Below are positions 17,391 to 25,001 of a stretch of 64,000 bases of DNA, piece by piece (within the stretch, counting starts at the first letter, position 1; each line of letters starts with the position of its first letter). The notes under the pieces are model-generated. The model saw nothing but the letters and a program-made list of their open reading frames with translations, was not told the origin of the DNA and ran no database searches. Made by a program: the position numbers and the translations under genes. Origin of the DNA: DAISJM01 sp036821485. Its GTDB lineage: Bacteria; Verrucomicrobiota; Kiritimatiellia; CAIQIC01; JAGNIJ01. The DNA is taken from positions 1-64,000 of the forward strand of contig DAISJM010000005.1 of the NCBI GenBank assembly GCA_036821485.1, in the 5' to 3' direction.

Positions 17391-18155
17391 ATGGATACAG
17401 TAAGGGTTATACCGTGCCTCGATATCAAGGACGGCCGCGTGGTCAAGGGTGTTCATTTCGTCGAACTCAAGGATGCGGCCGATCCCGTGGAGGCCGCGCA
17501 GGCCTACTCGGCGGGCGGAGCAGACGAGATTGCCTTTCTCGACATCACGGCGACGATCGAAAACCGGCGCACGAAGTTCGACGTGATCAAGCGTGTTGCC
17601 GCGGCCATAAAGGTTCCGCTGATTGCCGGGGGCGGCATCACCTGCAGCCTCGACATCGAAGAGGCGATGGCTGCGGGCGCGAGCGCGGTCACCATTTCCA
17701 GCGCGGCCTACCGGAATCCGGAAATGATTGAGGAAGCCGCCAAGCGATTTGGCTCCGAGCATATCATCATCGCCATCGACGCGGATGTGAACGAATCCAT
17801 GCCGTCCCAGCGCGAGGTATATATCGACGGCGGACGGACGCCCACAGGTGAAGATGCTGTTGAGTTTGCGCGCCGCATGATCGATGTGGGCGCGGGACAG
17901 ATTCTGCCGACGAGCAAAGCGGCCGATGGCACCAAGGCCGGCTTTGACCTGCAGTTGACGCGTCAGATTGCGGACGCGACAAAGCGGCCGGTCATTGCCA
18001 GCGGTGGCGCGGGCACGTTGGAGCATTTTCACCAGGCCGTGGCCGAAGGTCATGCCAAGGCCGTGCTGGCCGCGTCGGTCTTTCACTTCGGCATGTTCAC
18101 GGTGCGCCAGGTCAAGGAGTACCTCGCGGCCCGGGGCGTGCCGGTCCGGTTGTGA
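17391..18155 (+). CDS. hisF: HisF-like (imidazole glycerol phosphate synthase cyclase) protein, divergent
   Basis: A 254-residue (beta-alpha)8 barrel aligning end to end with HisF, which makes imidazole glycerol phosphate and AICAR from PRFAR and ammonia. The catalytic aspartates D11 (CLDIKDG) and D130 (AIDAD) and K19 are kept. However, the position of T. maritima N103 is Ser (TISSAA), K132 is Asp, the usual H-G-G stretch is IDGGR, and the TS-I/M-D-x-DGT loop is TSKAADGT. It is 13 bases downstream of iorB behind AGGAGGGG, with no other his gene in the window. It may be the genuine HisF of a scattered pathway or a repurposed paralogue. Confidence 0.8.
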   Translation: MDTVRVIPCLDIKDGRVVKGVHFVELKDAADPVEAAQAYSAGGADEIAFLDITATIENRRTKFDVIKRVAAAIKVPLIAGGGITCSLDIEEAMAAGASAVTISSAAYRNPEMIEEAAKRFGSEHIIIAIDADVNESMPSQREVYIDGGRTPTGEDAVEFARRMIDVGAGQILPTSKAADGTKAGFDLQLTRQIADATKRPVIASGGAGTLEHFHQAVAEGHAKAVLAASVFHFGMFTVRQVKEYLAARGVPVRL

Positions 18156-18183
18156 GGCAGGTCGTCGAAAGCCGAAGAAGAGG

Positions 18184-18260
18184 TTCCTCTGCCGCGAGAG
18201 CGGCATCGGAATGACACATCTTGGGCCGCTTGTGTCATGCTGAGCAAAGCGAAGCATCTC
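18184..18260 (+). repeat. imperfect inverted repeat of the TTCCTC...GGAATGACA type
   Basis: The 188-base gap after hisF holds TTCCTC (18184 on), GGAATGACA (18208-18216), then the reverse-oriented TGTCATGC...GCATCTC (18233-18260). ATGACACA (18211-18218) and TGTGTCAT (18231-18238) are inverted copies. A related unit lies at 56257-56306. Sequences of this style are dispersed in many bacterial genomes. Confidence 0.55.
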
Positions 18261-18343
18261 CGTTTCGGTAACAAGTCGTTCATGCTTCACTTTGACGCCG
18301 GGTCTGTCCACTATGGGGTGTGGTTCTTGCGAAAGGGCAACCG

Positions 18344-18778
18344 ATGATTCCTGATCTTCAATCCAGCATCTTGTGTGACGACGTGCGGCAGGAGCGCAAC
18401 GGCAAGTTCATCCTGATCGGCTTGTTCGACGTCATCGGCAGTCCCAACTTCCCTCTGGTGTATCCGCGACTATTCATGGTTACGCGCTGGTGCAGCGGCG
18501 AAGGCGTATTCAAGCAGCGGACGCGCATCCTGCGGCCGGATCAGAAGACCGTGCTGGTTGAGGGGAAGGATATCCCGGTTCATCTGCCGGGCACGGAGTC
18601 GACGGCAACCAATGTGGAAGCATTTCTAAATGTGGCCTTCAAAGAAGAGGGTACACACTGGATTGAAGTGCTGCTGGACGGCGATCTGAAGATTCGATTC
18701 CCGTTGCGCGTCAACCGAGTGAATCCGCCGCCGGGCACGATGCCACCGCCGCAGGATGTGGGCGGACAGGTTTCGTAA
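18344..18778 (+). CDS. uncharacterised protein (DUF6941-like)
   Basis: A 144-residue soluble protein. The start at 18344 follows AAAGGG by six bases; GTG at 18320 is the alternative. The N-terminal pattern ILCDDVRQERNGKFILIGLFD is shared by a widespread group of uncharacterised proteins that I associate, without certainty, with DUF6941. The middle is beta-rich, with RILRPDQKTVLVEG and the ligand-like ending HWIEVLLDGDLKIRFPLRV, suggesting a C2-like or immunoglobulin-like sandwich. The tail is proline-rich. The gene is convergent with the coiled-coil membrane protein. No function can be assigned. Confidence 0.72.
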   Translation: MIPDLQSSILCDDVRQERNGKFILIGLFDVIGSPNFPLVYPRLFMVTRWCSGEGVFKQRTRILRPDQKTVLVEGKDIPVHLPGTESTATNVEAFLNVAFKEEGTHWIEVLLDGDLKIRFPLRVNRVNPPPGTMPPPQDVGGQVS

Positions 18779-18832
18779 GCAGACGGATAAGGATACCTTG
18801 GTCGACTCTGAGCGACGCTACGGCACTTCCGG

Positions 18833-20188
18833 TCAGGATCCTTCCGCGTCGACATCGGTTTCGACGAGCCGGATTGTGCGGGGCTTGGCCAGCTCGCGGA
18901 GCATCTTGTCGGATTCCCCGAGGTGTGAGCGGATGGCGTCCATCGTCTGCTTGAACTCCTCGGTCGAGGCGACGGCCTTCATGGTCTGTTCCACGGCGCC
19001 CTGCACGTGCAGCACCTTCTCGATGTCCGCTTCCAGCGCGGCGATCTTGCCGAGCTGATCGGCGAGATTCTGGGATGCGGTGGTCATGCGGTTGATGCTC
19101 TCGCTGAGCACGGTCTGCAACTGGGTGCCCCAGTTTTCGCCCGCCTTGCCGATCTGCGTGACGCTGCCTTCGAGCGCTTCCTTCAGCTTCGTCAGTTCGA
19201 GGGATTGCATTTCCTTCACGCGGCCGGCGAGGGTGCCCATGGCCTTGTCGAGATCGTGCGTATGGGCTTGGAAAGCGGTCCTCATCTTGTCCATGTTCGA
19301 GCTGAGACCGCCGGTCAGGTCGTTCACAACGGCGGAGAGGGCCTTCTCTGCGCTCTTGAGATCCGTGGTGGTCGTGGTAGCGGCGTCCATCCATTTGCCG
19401 ACCAGTTCCGACTGGCTCTTGGCGAGCGTCGTCTCCATTTTCTCAACCTGAAGTGCGACATCCTTGACGATGCCCTCGACGGCGCTCTTCATCGCATTGG
19501 CTGTCTGTTCCGGCTGGGGCACGTGATCTTTGAAGGCCTTGTTAATTGCACCGCCCAAGGCCCCGGCCAAGTCAGACGCCGTCATGGCGGTTTGGGAGAT
19601 GTTGGCGGGCAACCGGCTCAGGAGCCGGCCCATGAGATACGCGTCGATCCGATCGAGGAGCACTTGCCGTGCGAGTACGGTCAACGCCAACACAATCAGC
19701 ACGGACCAGGTGAGCAGTACATCCTCGTACAAGCCCATGGCCGGGATGAGTAAGAGAATAATGAAGGCGACGCCGATGCGGATCGGGGCTTTGGCGGCTG
19801 CACTCTGCATGGCGGCCAGCTCGGCGGTCGTGGAAGCGTCGCCGCCGTTGCACCAGGAAGCCATAAGTTGGTGGACACGCTCGGCCACCAGGTTGCCGCG
19901 CTTGATTGAGTCCATGCGCTCGCGGACCGCAGCGCGATCCGCCACGTCGAGCGAATCGGGAATAGGGTTGGCGGCCAAGGCCATCGATTCGCCGATCATG
20001 GCTACCCATTCGAGGAAAAGGTAAGCCCAGGCGAGGCCGAGGCAGATGCCGATGATCAAAGCCCGCGGGTCAGCGTCGAGGACGTTGCCCACCATGACGC
20101 ACCCCAACATGATGCCGATGACGAGGACATGGATGAAGTTGGGGCCGGGGTGAAACAGGGGTGCGGGGCGATCAGTCTTGGTCGTCAT
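18833..20188 (-). CDS. four-helix membrane protein with long coiled-coil tail
   Basis: A 451-residue protein. Two membrane hairpins are evident, about residues 19-62 (HVLVIGIMLGCVMVGNVL; LIIGICLGLAWAYLFLEWV) and about 135-175. Residues 210-430 form a cytoplasmic, heptad-rich, Ala/Lys/Glu-rich helix region resembling the signalling or scaffold tails of MotA/ZorA-like or methyl-accepting proteins. I see neither the MotA/TolQ proton-channel motif nor a partner OmpA-type protein nearby. A strong promoter drives it alone. The family is unrecognised. Confidence 0.75.
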   Translation of the reverse strand: MTTKTDRPAPLFHPGPNFIHVLVIGIMLGCVMVGNVLDADPRALIIGICLGLAWAYLFLEWVAMIGESMALAANPIPDSLDVADRAAVRERMDSIKRGNLVAERVHQLMASWCNGGDASTTAELAAMQSAAAKAPIRIGVAFIILLLIPAMGLYEDVLLTWSVLIVLALTVLARQVLLDRIDAYLMGRLLSRLPANISQTAMTASDLAGALGGAINKAFKDHVPQPEQTANAMKSAVEGIVKDVALQVEKMETTLAKSQSELVGKWMDAATTTTTDLKSAEKALSAVVNDLTGGLSSNMDKMRTAFQAHTHDLDKAMGTLAGRVKEMQSLELTKLKEALEGSVTQIGKAGENWGTQLQTVLSESINRMTTASQNLADQLGKIAALEADIEKVLHVQGAVEQTMKAVASTEEFKQTMDAIRSHLGESDKMLRELAKPRTIRLVETDVDAEGS

Positions 20189-20224
20189 AAAGGGACTCCC
20201 TCAGCTCAATACGTTCGATTGCTC

Positions 20225-20253
20225 ATTCTAGGTAAACCCCTCGGGATTGTCAA
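20225..20253 (-). promoter_or_regulatory. strong promoter of the coiled-coil membrane protein gene
   Basis: On the minus strand TTGACA (20248-20253) is followed by exactly 17 bp and TAGAAT (20225-20230). Predicted start is near 20218, 30 bases before the ATG at 20188. The -35 box overlaps that of the opposing promoter at 20247-20275. Confidence 0.7.
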
Positions 20254-20275
20254 AGTTAAGGGCTGTGGCTAAACT
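20247..20275 (+). promoter_or_regulatory. promoter of the FGE-like gene
   Basis: TTGTCA (20247-20252), 17 bp, TAAACT (20270-20275). The start would be near 20282, about 30 bases before the ATG at 20314. It shares its -35 bases with the divergent promoter, so the two probably compete for polymerase. Confidence 0.55.
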
Positions 20276-20313
20276 GCGCGAAACAGGAAGACCCACGGGC
20301 AAGTGTGAGCCGG

Positions 20314-21102
20314 ATGAGACACCATTTTCCTCCCAAATACATGCAGGGCGCTGCCATAGCCGCAGTGGGGCTGCTGCTGGCGGGCGCGGCGGCAGTTTTT
20401 CCAAGGGTTGGAAAAACAGGGGGTACCTTTTTCCAATCCTTGGAAAAAAGCACAGTTCCGATCACGGCGGGCACCGTTTTGGTGGGCAGCCGGACAGAGG
20501 AAGGGTTCCCAGCGCATCGGGCATGCTTAACACCTTATCGTATAGGTGTTTACGAAGTAACAGCCGACGAATATGCGATGTTTTTGACTGAGCAGGGCAG
20601 GAGGGATTGCCTTGCACCGCAGTTTGAGGTCCGGCGCGGCCGGATCGTGCCGAGGCGTGGGCAGGGGCGGAGGCCGGTGGCGCACGTAAGCCGGGACGAG
20701 GCGGTGGAGTACTGCCGCTGGCTGTCGGCGAAGTCCGGTGTGACGGTGCGGCTGCCGACGGAGGACGAGTGGGAGTGGGCTGCGCGAGGCGGCGTGGTGG
20801 GTGCGCGTTATCCGTGGGGGTGGGGTGCGCCGGAGGGGAAGGCGTCTTTTCGTGCGCGGCGCGTGGCGCGGGTGGGCGGGTTTGAGCCCAATGGTTTTGG
20901 GCTGTATGATGTGGCCGGTAATGTGTTCGAATGGTGCGCTACGTCGAATGGCGAGGCGGTCGTGCGCGGCGGCAGTTGGGCGGAGAGGGATGAGGCGTCG
21001 CTGCATGTGTTCCGGCGCGTGACGTTTCCGCAAGATTATCGCGGTGCGGACGTCGGGTTCCGCATCGTGGCGGAGGCCGCTGCGGCGCAGGGTGATGGCT
21101 GA
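20314..21102 (+). CDS. formylglycine-generating-enzyme-like (SUMF1) protein, membrane-anchored
   Basis: A 262-residue protein; GTG 20305 is an alternative start. Residues about 10-28 are a hydrophobic anchor or signal (GAAIAAVGLLLAGAAAVF). Residues about 28-46 are encoded by two copies of the TTTTTCCAA palindrome. The rest is an FGE-sulfatase fold: ITAGTVLVGS, IGVYEVTADEYAMFL, RLPTEDEWEWAARGG, NGFGLYDVAGNVFEWC and VVRGGSW ending in DVGFRIV. The cysteine pair of true sulfatase-activating FGE is not evident, so it may be a SUMF1-fold binding or non-catalytic member. No sulfatase is adjacent. The gene ends 16 bases before the acyltransferase. Confidence 0.82.
   Translation: MRHHFPPKYMQGAAIAAVGLLLAGAAAVFPRVGKTGGTFFQSLEKSTVPITAGTVLVGSRTEEGFPAHRACLTPYRIGVYEVTADEYAMFLTEQGRRDCLAPQFEVRRGRIVPRRGQGRRPVAHVSRDEAVEYCRWLSAKSGVTVRLPTEDEWEWAARGGVVGARYPWGWGAPEGKASFRARRVARVGGFEPNGFGLYDVAGNVFEWCATSNGEAVVRGGSWAERDEASLHVFRRVTFPQDYRGADVGFRIVAEAAAAQGDG
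20396..20448. repeat. palindrome array A: two copies of TTTTTCCAA-N3-TTGGAAAAA
   Basis: Two perfect 9-bp-arm palindromes, 20396-20416 (spacer GGG) and 20428-20448 (spacer TCC), with centres 32 bp apart. They lie inside the FGE-like coding sequence, in the linker after the hydrophobic N-terminus. The first is translated as VFPRVGKT and the second, in another frame, as FFQSLEKS. Array B at 63042-63124 has three more copies. Confidence 0.95.
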
Positions 21103-21118
21103 GGCGGGTTGTTGATTC

Positions 21119-22039
21119 ATGCGGTACAGACTGAAACATATTTTCGAATACGCAGTGTTGCGCAGCGTCATCGGCCTGGTGACGGTGGTGCCGTATCGCG
21201 TTGCGTTGGGACTCGGCTGGGTCATCGCGTCGATCAGCCGTCCGTTCCTCCGCAAGAAGATGAAGAGGACCGCGACCCGCATCCGATCGGTGCTGGGGCC
21301 GGAACCGAGCGACCGCGAGATCGAACGGATGGTGCGGCGTGCATGGCTCCAGTTGTGCTGGGTGGCGATCGAGGGCATGCGGACGTCGCGGATGACCGCC
21401 GATTGGATCCGGAAGATGGTGGACCTCCGTGACCTCCACATGATTGCCGACAACATGAAGGATGGGCGCGGCGTGATTGTGGCGGTGCCGCATCTGGGCA
21501 ACTGGGAGTTGGCGGGCGTGGCGTGCACTCGGATGGGCGTTCGATTGATGACGATTGCCCGTTCCCAGCGGAACCCGTTGACGGATGCGTATCTTGAGCG
21601 GATGCGTGAACAAGCCGGACTTGAGTGCTACGAGAGCAGATCGGCGGCCTTTGTCGGCATCCTGCGTGGTTTGCGCGAGGGCAAGTCGCTGGCGATTCTT
21701 CCGGACCTGCGCGGGAAGGGCGGGGCGTATCGCTGCCGGTATCTTGGCGCGGAGACGGATATCCCGTCGGGCATGGCGCGGTTCGCACGCGAGGCGGGCG
21801 TACCGATCATTCCGGCGTTTACTTACCGCGAGGGCTGGGGCCGATACGTGCTGCGTGGGTTTGACCCGGTCTGGCCGGATACCTCGCTCGACCGGGACGA
21901 GGACGGGCGGCGGATGACGCAGTACGTCATGGATTGTCTCGATCGCGCGGTGCGCGAGCACCCGGAGCAGTACTTCTGGTTCAACAATCGCTGGGTGCTG
22001 GGCAAGGAGACGACCGGCGCTAATCCGCCGTCGAAGTGA
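21119..22039 (+). CDS. LpxL/HtrB-type lysophospholipid acyltransferase
   Basis: A 306-residue membrane-associated acyltransferase expected to add a secondary acyl chain to lipid A or a related glycolipid. It has an N-terminal hydrophobic segment. The HxxxxE/D motif is H125-LGNW-E130 (VAVPHLGNWELAG), with ARSQRNPLTDAYLERMREQ and a glycine-rich region LPDLRGKGGAYRCRYLGAE downstream. Length matches LpxL-type enzymes. It overlaps the 3' end of the convergent EamA gene by 20 bases. Confidence 0.88.
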   Translation: MRYRLKHIFEYAVLRSVIGLVTVVPYRVALGLGWVIASISRPFLRKKMKRTATRIRSVLGPEPSDREIERMVRRAWLQLCWVAIEGMRTSRMTADWIRKMVDLRDLHMIADNMKDGRGVIVAVPHLGNWELAGVACTRMGVRLMTIARSQRNPLTDAYLERMREQAGLECYESRSAAFVGILRGLREGKSLAILPDLRGKGGAYRCRYLGAETDIPSGMARFAREAGVPIIPAFTYREGWGRYVLRGFDPVWPDTSLDRDEDGRRMTQYVMDCLDRAVREHPEQYFWFNNRWVLGKETTGANPPSK

Positions 22040-22961
22040 CAAGCGTTTCCTCGCGGTGTGCCCTGTGGGTCTGGGCTTTGGCGACGACAAGGAACAGGCA
22101 ACTGGCGACGAGTATGAGTCCGCCGATCCACTGCAGGCTTCCCATCCGTTCGCCGAGCGCTCCGTACGCAAGGATTGCCGTGGCGAACGGAATGAAGAGC
22201 AGCGAGCCTTCCGACGCGATGGGTCCGAGTGTGTGGATCGCGCGATAAAACAGCACATGACCGAGCGCAATGCCGGCGATGGCCGAGATCCAGATCAACA
22301 CCCATATGCGCAGTGACAGGCTGAGCACGGGGTGCCAGTCGCCCACGCCGAACATCAGCGCGATGAGGCCGGGCGCGGCGTAGAGGCTGATAACCCCGAA
22401 GCTCACGCGCGGGGAGTAGCCATGCATAAACTTCCGGACGAGGACGGAGTAGAACCCCCAGCACGACGCCGTGACGATGAGGAGGATCATGCCCGCTGCC
22501 GATGTGGATGTGGTCCCGAGGCCGCCGATGTAGAGGGCGATGAGGCCGGCCGCGGTCCCGCCGAAGCCGACCCAGAACAACGGCCGACGTGCGAGAGGTC
22601 GTTCCTCGCGCAGGAGCGAGAATCCGAGCAGCGTTGTGAAAAGGAACGAACTTCGGCTCACAAAATTGATGACGGTGGCGTCGTTGAAATAGGGGGTGAG
22701 GCCGAAGAGCATCTGGCCGACAAGATGGATGATGGCGGGCGGCAGGGCATCCTTCCAGATGTTGCGTCCCGGTGGTACTTCGTGGACGTGACGCAGCACG
22801 TAAGGAAGCCAAAAGAGCGCGGCAAAGGTGTAACGCAGGCCGTTGACCGTCCACGCATCGAGCCGGTGAGAGAAGAACTTGAGCAGCAGCGGGACGCTGG
22901 ACCAGAAAAAGATCGCCGTGGCGAGAGACAGTACGGCTGCGAGTGTGCCATTCCGATTCAT
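22020..22961 (-). CDS. EamA/DMT family transporter
   Basis: A 313-residue protein with ten predicted membrane helices in two EamA repeats (about 1-145 and 155-300). Visible features are LATAIFFWSSVPLLLKFF at the start, GLRYTFAALFWLPYVL, and in the second half LIVTASCWGFYSVLVRKF and LGPIASEGSLLFIPFATAILAYG. Substrates in this superfamily are metabolites such as amino acids or nucleotide sugars; none can be assigned. ATG 22961 is used because it begins just before the first helix and GCAGG lies eight bases upstream. Confidence 0.87.
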   Translation of the reverse strand: MNRNGTLAAVLSLATAIFFWSSVPLLLKFFSHRLDAWTVNGLRYTFAALFWLPYVLRHVHEVPPGRNIWKDALPPAIIHLVGQMLFGLTPYFNDATVINFVSRSSFLFTTLLGFSLLREERPLARRPLFWVGFGGTAAGLIALYIGGLGTTSTSAAGMILLIVTASCWGFYSVLVRKFMHGYSPRVSFGVISLYAAPGLIALMFGVGDWHPVLSLSLRIWVLIWISAIAGIALGHVLFYRAIHTLGPIASEGSLLFIPFATAILAYGALGERMGSLQWIGGLILVASCLFLVVAKAQTHRAHREETLVTSTAD

Positions 22962-23127
22962 GGATGTGCCTGCTGGCATGACGTGGAATCTACGACTGGG
23001 TGGGGACGGGGGCGAGGAAGAAAGTGAATAGAGAGGGGGCCGCCTTTGCAGTCTCGCCAAGGCTCGACTGACTACGGCGTGACAGGGGCTTGCCATCCGA
23101 AGCTCAAGCGAAGCGCGGAGCGAAGGA

Positions 23128-23203
23128 TGGTGGCTGGAGTCGGAATCGAACCGACGACCCAGGGCTTATGAGTCCCTTGCTCTGCCAACTGAGCTATCCA
23201 GCC
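23128..23203 (-). tRNA. tRNA with CAT anticodon, probably elongator tRNA-Met
   Basis: A 76-nt cloverleaf on the minus strand with encoded CCA: acceptor GGCTGGA/TCCAGCC, D-arm GCTC/GAGC, anticodon loop CTCATAA, T-stem GTCGG/CCGAC with loop TTCGATT, discriminator A. The base pair closing the anticodon loop would be A31-G39, a mismatch. With the other CAT tRNA at 48-124 read as Ile2, this one is most likely elongator Met; the two could be swapped. Confidence 0.93.
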
Positions 23204-23219
23204 ATGTTGTGCCGTGGAG

Positions 23220-23248
23220 AAACTAGGGAAGAGGGCGGCTTTTGTCAA
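23220..23248 (-). promoter_or_regulatory. promoter of tRNA-Met
   Basis: Minus-strand TTGACA (23243-23248), 17 bp, TAGTTT (23220-23225). The predicted start near 23213 is about 10 bases before the mature 5' end at 23203. Confidence 0.65.
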
Positions 23249-23274
23249 CACGCGCCGCACGGGGTGATACCCGC

Positions 23275-23303
23275 TTGTGTGGGCCCGCAGGAATTGGTAT
23301 TTG
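23275..23303 (+). promoter_or_regulatory. putative recN promoter
   Basis: TTGTGT (23275-23280), 17 bp, TATTTG (23298-23303); start near 23310, 16 bases before the ATG. No LexA-type SOS box is evident next to it. Confidence 0.4.
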
Positions 23304-23325
23304 GGTGCCTGACAAGGATGTAACG

Positions 23326-24993
23326 ATGCTGACAAATCTCCGCGTAAAGAACCTCGCGCTGGTGGAAAGTATCCGGGTGGAATTCGGGCCGGGCCTGAAT
23401 GTCATTACCGGCGAGACCGGTGCGGGCAAGTCCATCCTGATCGGAGCGCTGAGCCTGCTGCTGGGCGACCGGGCCGATCGCGGCATGATTCGCGCGGGCG
23501 AGGATGCGTGTGGTGCGGAAGCAGCTTTTCAGCTCAAAGACTCCGCCGCGGTGGATGAGGTCCTCGAAAAATACGGGATCGATCCGTGTCAGGACGGGCA
23601 ACTGATCATCCGCCGCATCATCAAGGCGTCAGGTTCTTCCCAGAGTCTCGTCAACGACAGCCCGATCACGCTGCAGGCGCTCAAGGAGATCGGCCAGTTG
23701 CTGGTCGACATGCATGGGCCGCACGATCATCAGTCACTGTTGAGTCCCGAGTTTCAGATGGATCTGCTCGACGCGTTTGGTCACTCGTGGGATGAGCGCG
23801 CAGCTTACGAGGAGACGTTCCGAAAAATCCAGGCCTTGGAAGAGCGGCGCGCCGCGTTGGAAGGCGCCGGTGAGAATGTGGCGGAACAGATCGACCTCTT
23901 GAGCTACCGCGTGAAAGACATCGAAGAAGCGGCGCCGGTGGAGGGCGAGGAGGAGAAGGTTGAGCAGGAGCAGCTGCTCGTGGGTAACGCGCAGCGCGTG
24001 TTAGAGCTGGGGCAGGCCGCTCTGCAGGCTCTCGCCGAGGGTGAGGGATCGGCCTTTGATTCGATGGCCCTTGCACAACGATCGCTCGATGAGCTGGCGC
24101 GGCTGATGCCGGAAGCGGAGGAGTGGAAGACGGAAATCCATTCGTGTGCGTCCCGTTTGCAGGAAGTGTCTGCCACCCTGCACGGTGCGCTGGATCGCGT
24201 GGAAGCCGATCCGTCCCGTCTGGATTGGTTGGATCAGCGGCTGGCGACCTATCAGAGGCTGAAGCGGAAGTATGCGCCGACGGTCGAGGGCGTGCTGAAG
24301 ATTCTACAGGAATCGAAGGATCGACTTCGCAATCTGGAGACACGGGGCGAGCAGTTGGCGGAGATTGAAAAGGAGAAGGAAGCCCTGTTGCGGACCTTGC
24401 GTACACAAGGCGGGGCGCTGCGCGCGAAGCGCAGCGGGGCAGCCAATCGGTTAGCGTTGGCGGTGACGCAGGAACTTCGGGCGCTGGGATTCGCGCATGG
24501 ATCATTCTCGGTTGAACTGCGCGATGCGGAGCCACATCTCTCGGGCTTGGATGACATCGAATTTGGATTTGCGCCCAACGTAGGCGAACCGATGCGACCG
24601 TTGCGCGCCATTGCCTCGAGCGGAGAAATCTCGCGTGTCATGTTGGCGTCCAAAGCGGTGCTGGCAGGCCATGATCGAATCCCGGTTATGGTGTTCGACG
24701 AAATCGATGCCAACGTCGGCGGCGAAATGGGCAGTGCGGTGGGGCGGAAGCTTGCAGAAGTGGCGCGCCAGCACCAGGTGATTTGCATTACGCATCTTCC
24801 GCAGGTGGCGGTCCACGGTGTCTCGCATCTCGCAGTGACCAAGTCCGTCAAAGACAGCCGGACGATGACCGAAGTGAAACAGCTCGACGAACGCGGCCGC
24901 GTGGAAGAACTGGCGCGAATGTTGGGCGGCCGGGATTTGACCAGCGTCACACTCAAGCATGCGCGCGAGATGCTGGATGGCGTGAAGCGCTGA
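23326..24993 (+). CDS. recN: DNA repair protein RecN
   Basis: A 555-residue SMC-like ATPase that acts on DNA double-strand breaks. Walker A is GETGAGKS (residues 29-36). A central coiled-coil region (about 150-380) separates it from the C-terminal ATPase half with ASSGEISRVMLASKAVL and Walker B VMVFDEIDANVGGEMG (about 450). The Q-loop-like SLVNDSPITLQAL region is present. Length is normal. The start is set by an AAGGA site upstream of ATG 23326. It is convergent with, and only eight bases from, the large surface-protein gene. Confidence 0.95.
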   Translation: MLTNLRVKNLALVESIRVEFGPGLNVITGETGAGKSILIGALSLLLGDRADRGMIRAGEDACGAEAAFQLKDSAAVDEVLEKYGIDPCQDGQLIIRRIIKASGSSQSLVNDSPITLQALKEIGQLLVDMHGPHDHQSLLSPEFQMDLLDAFGHSWDERAAYEETFRKIQALEERRAALEGAGENVAEQIDLLSYRVKDIEEAAPVEGEEEKVEQEQLLVGNAQRVLELGQAALQALAEGEGSAFDSMALAQRSLDELARLMPEAEEWKTEIHSCASRLQEVSATLHGALDRVEADPSRLDWLDQRLATYQRLKRKYAPTVEGVLKILQESKDRLRNLETRGEQLAEIEKEKEALLRTLRTQGGALRAKRSGAANRLALAVTQELRALGFAHGSFSVELRDAEPHLSGLDDIEFGFAPNVGEPMRPLRAIASSGEISRVMLASKAVLAGHDRIPVMVFDEIDANVGGEMGSAVGRKLAEVARQHQVICITHLPQVAVHGVSHLAVTKSVKDSRTMTEVKQLDERGRVEELARMLGGRDLTSVTLKHAREMLDGVKR

Positions 24994-25001
24994 GTGTTGG
25001 C

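Noticed and set aside
18833..20188. Zorya-type (ZorA) defence protein
   Set aside because: No MotA/ExbB channel motif, no ZorB, ZorC, ZorD or ZorE neighbour, and the gene is flanked by ordinary genes.
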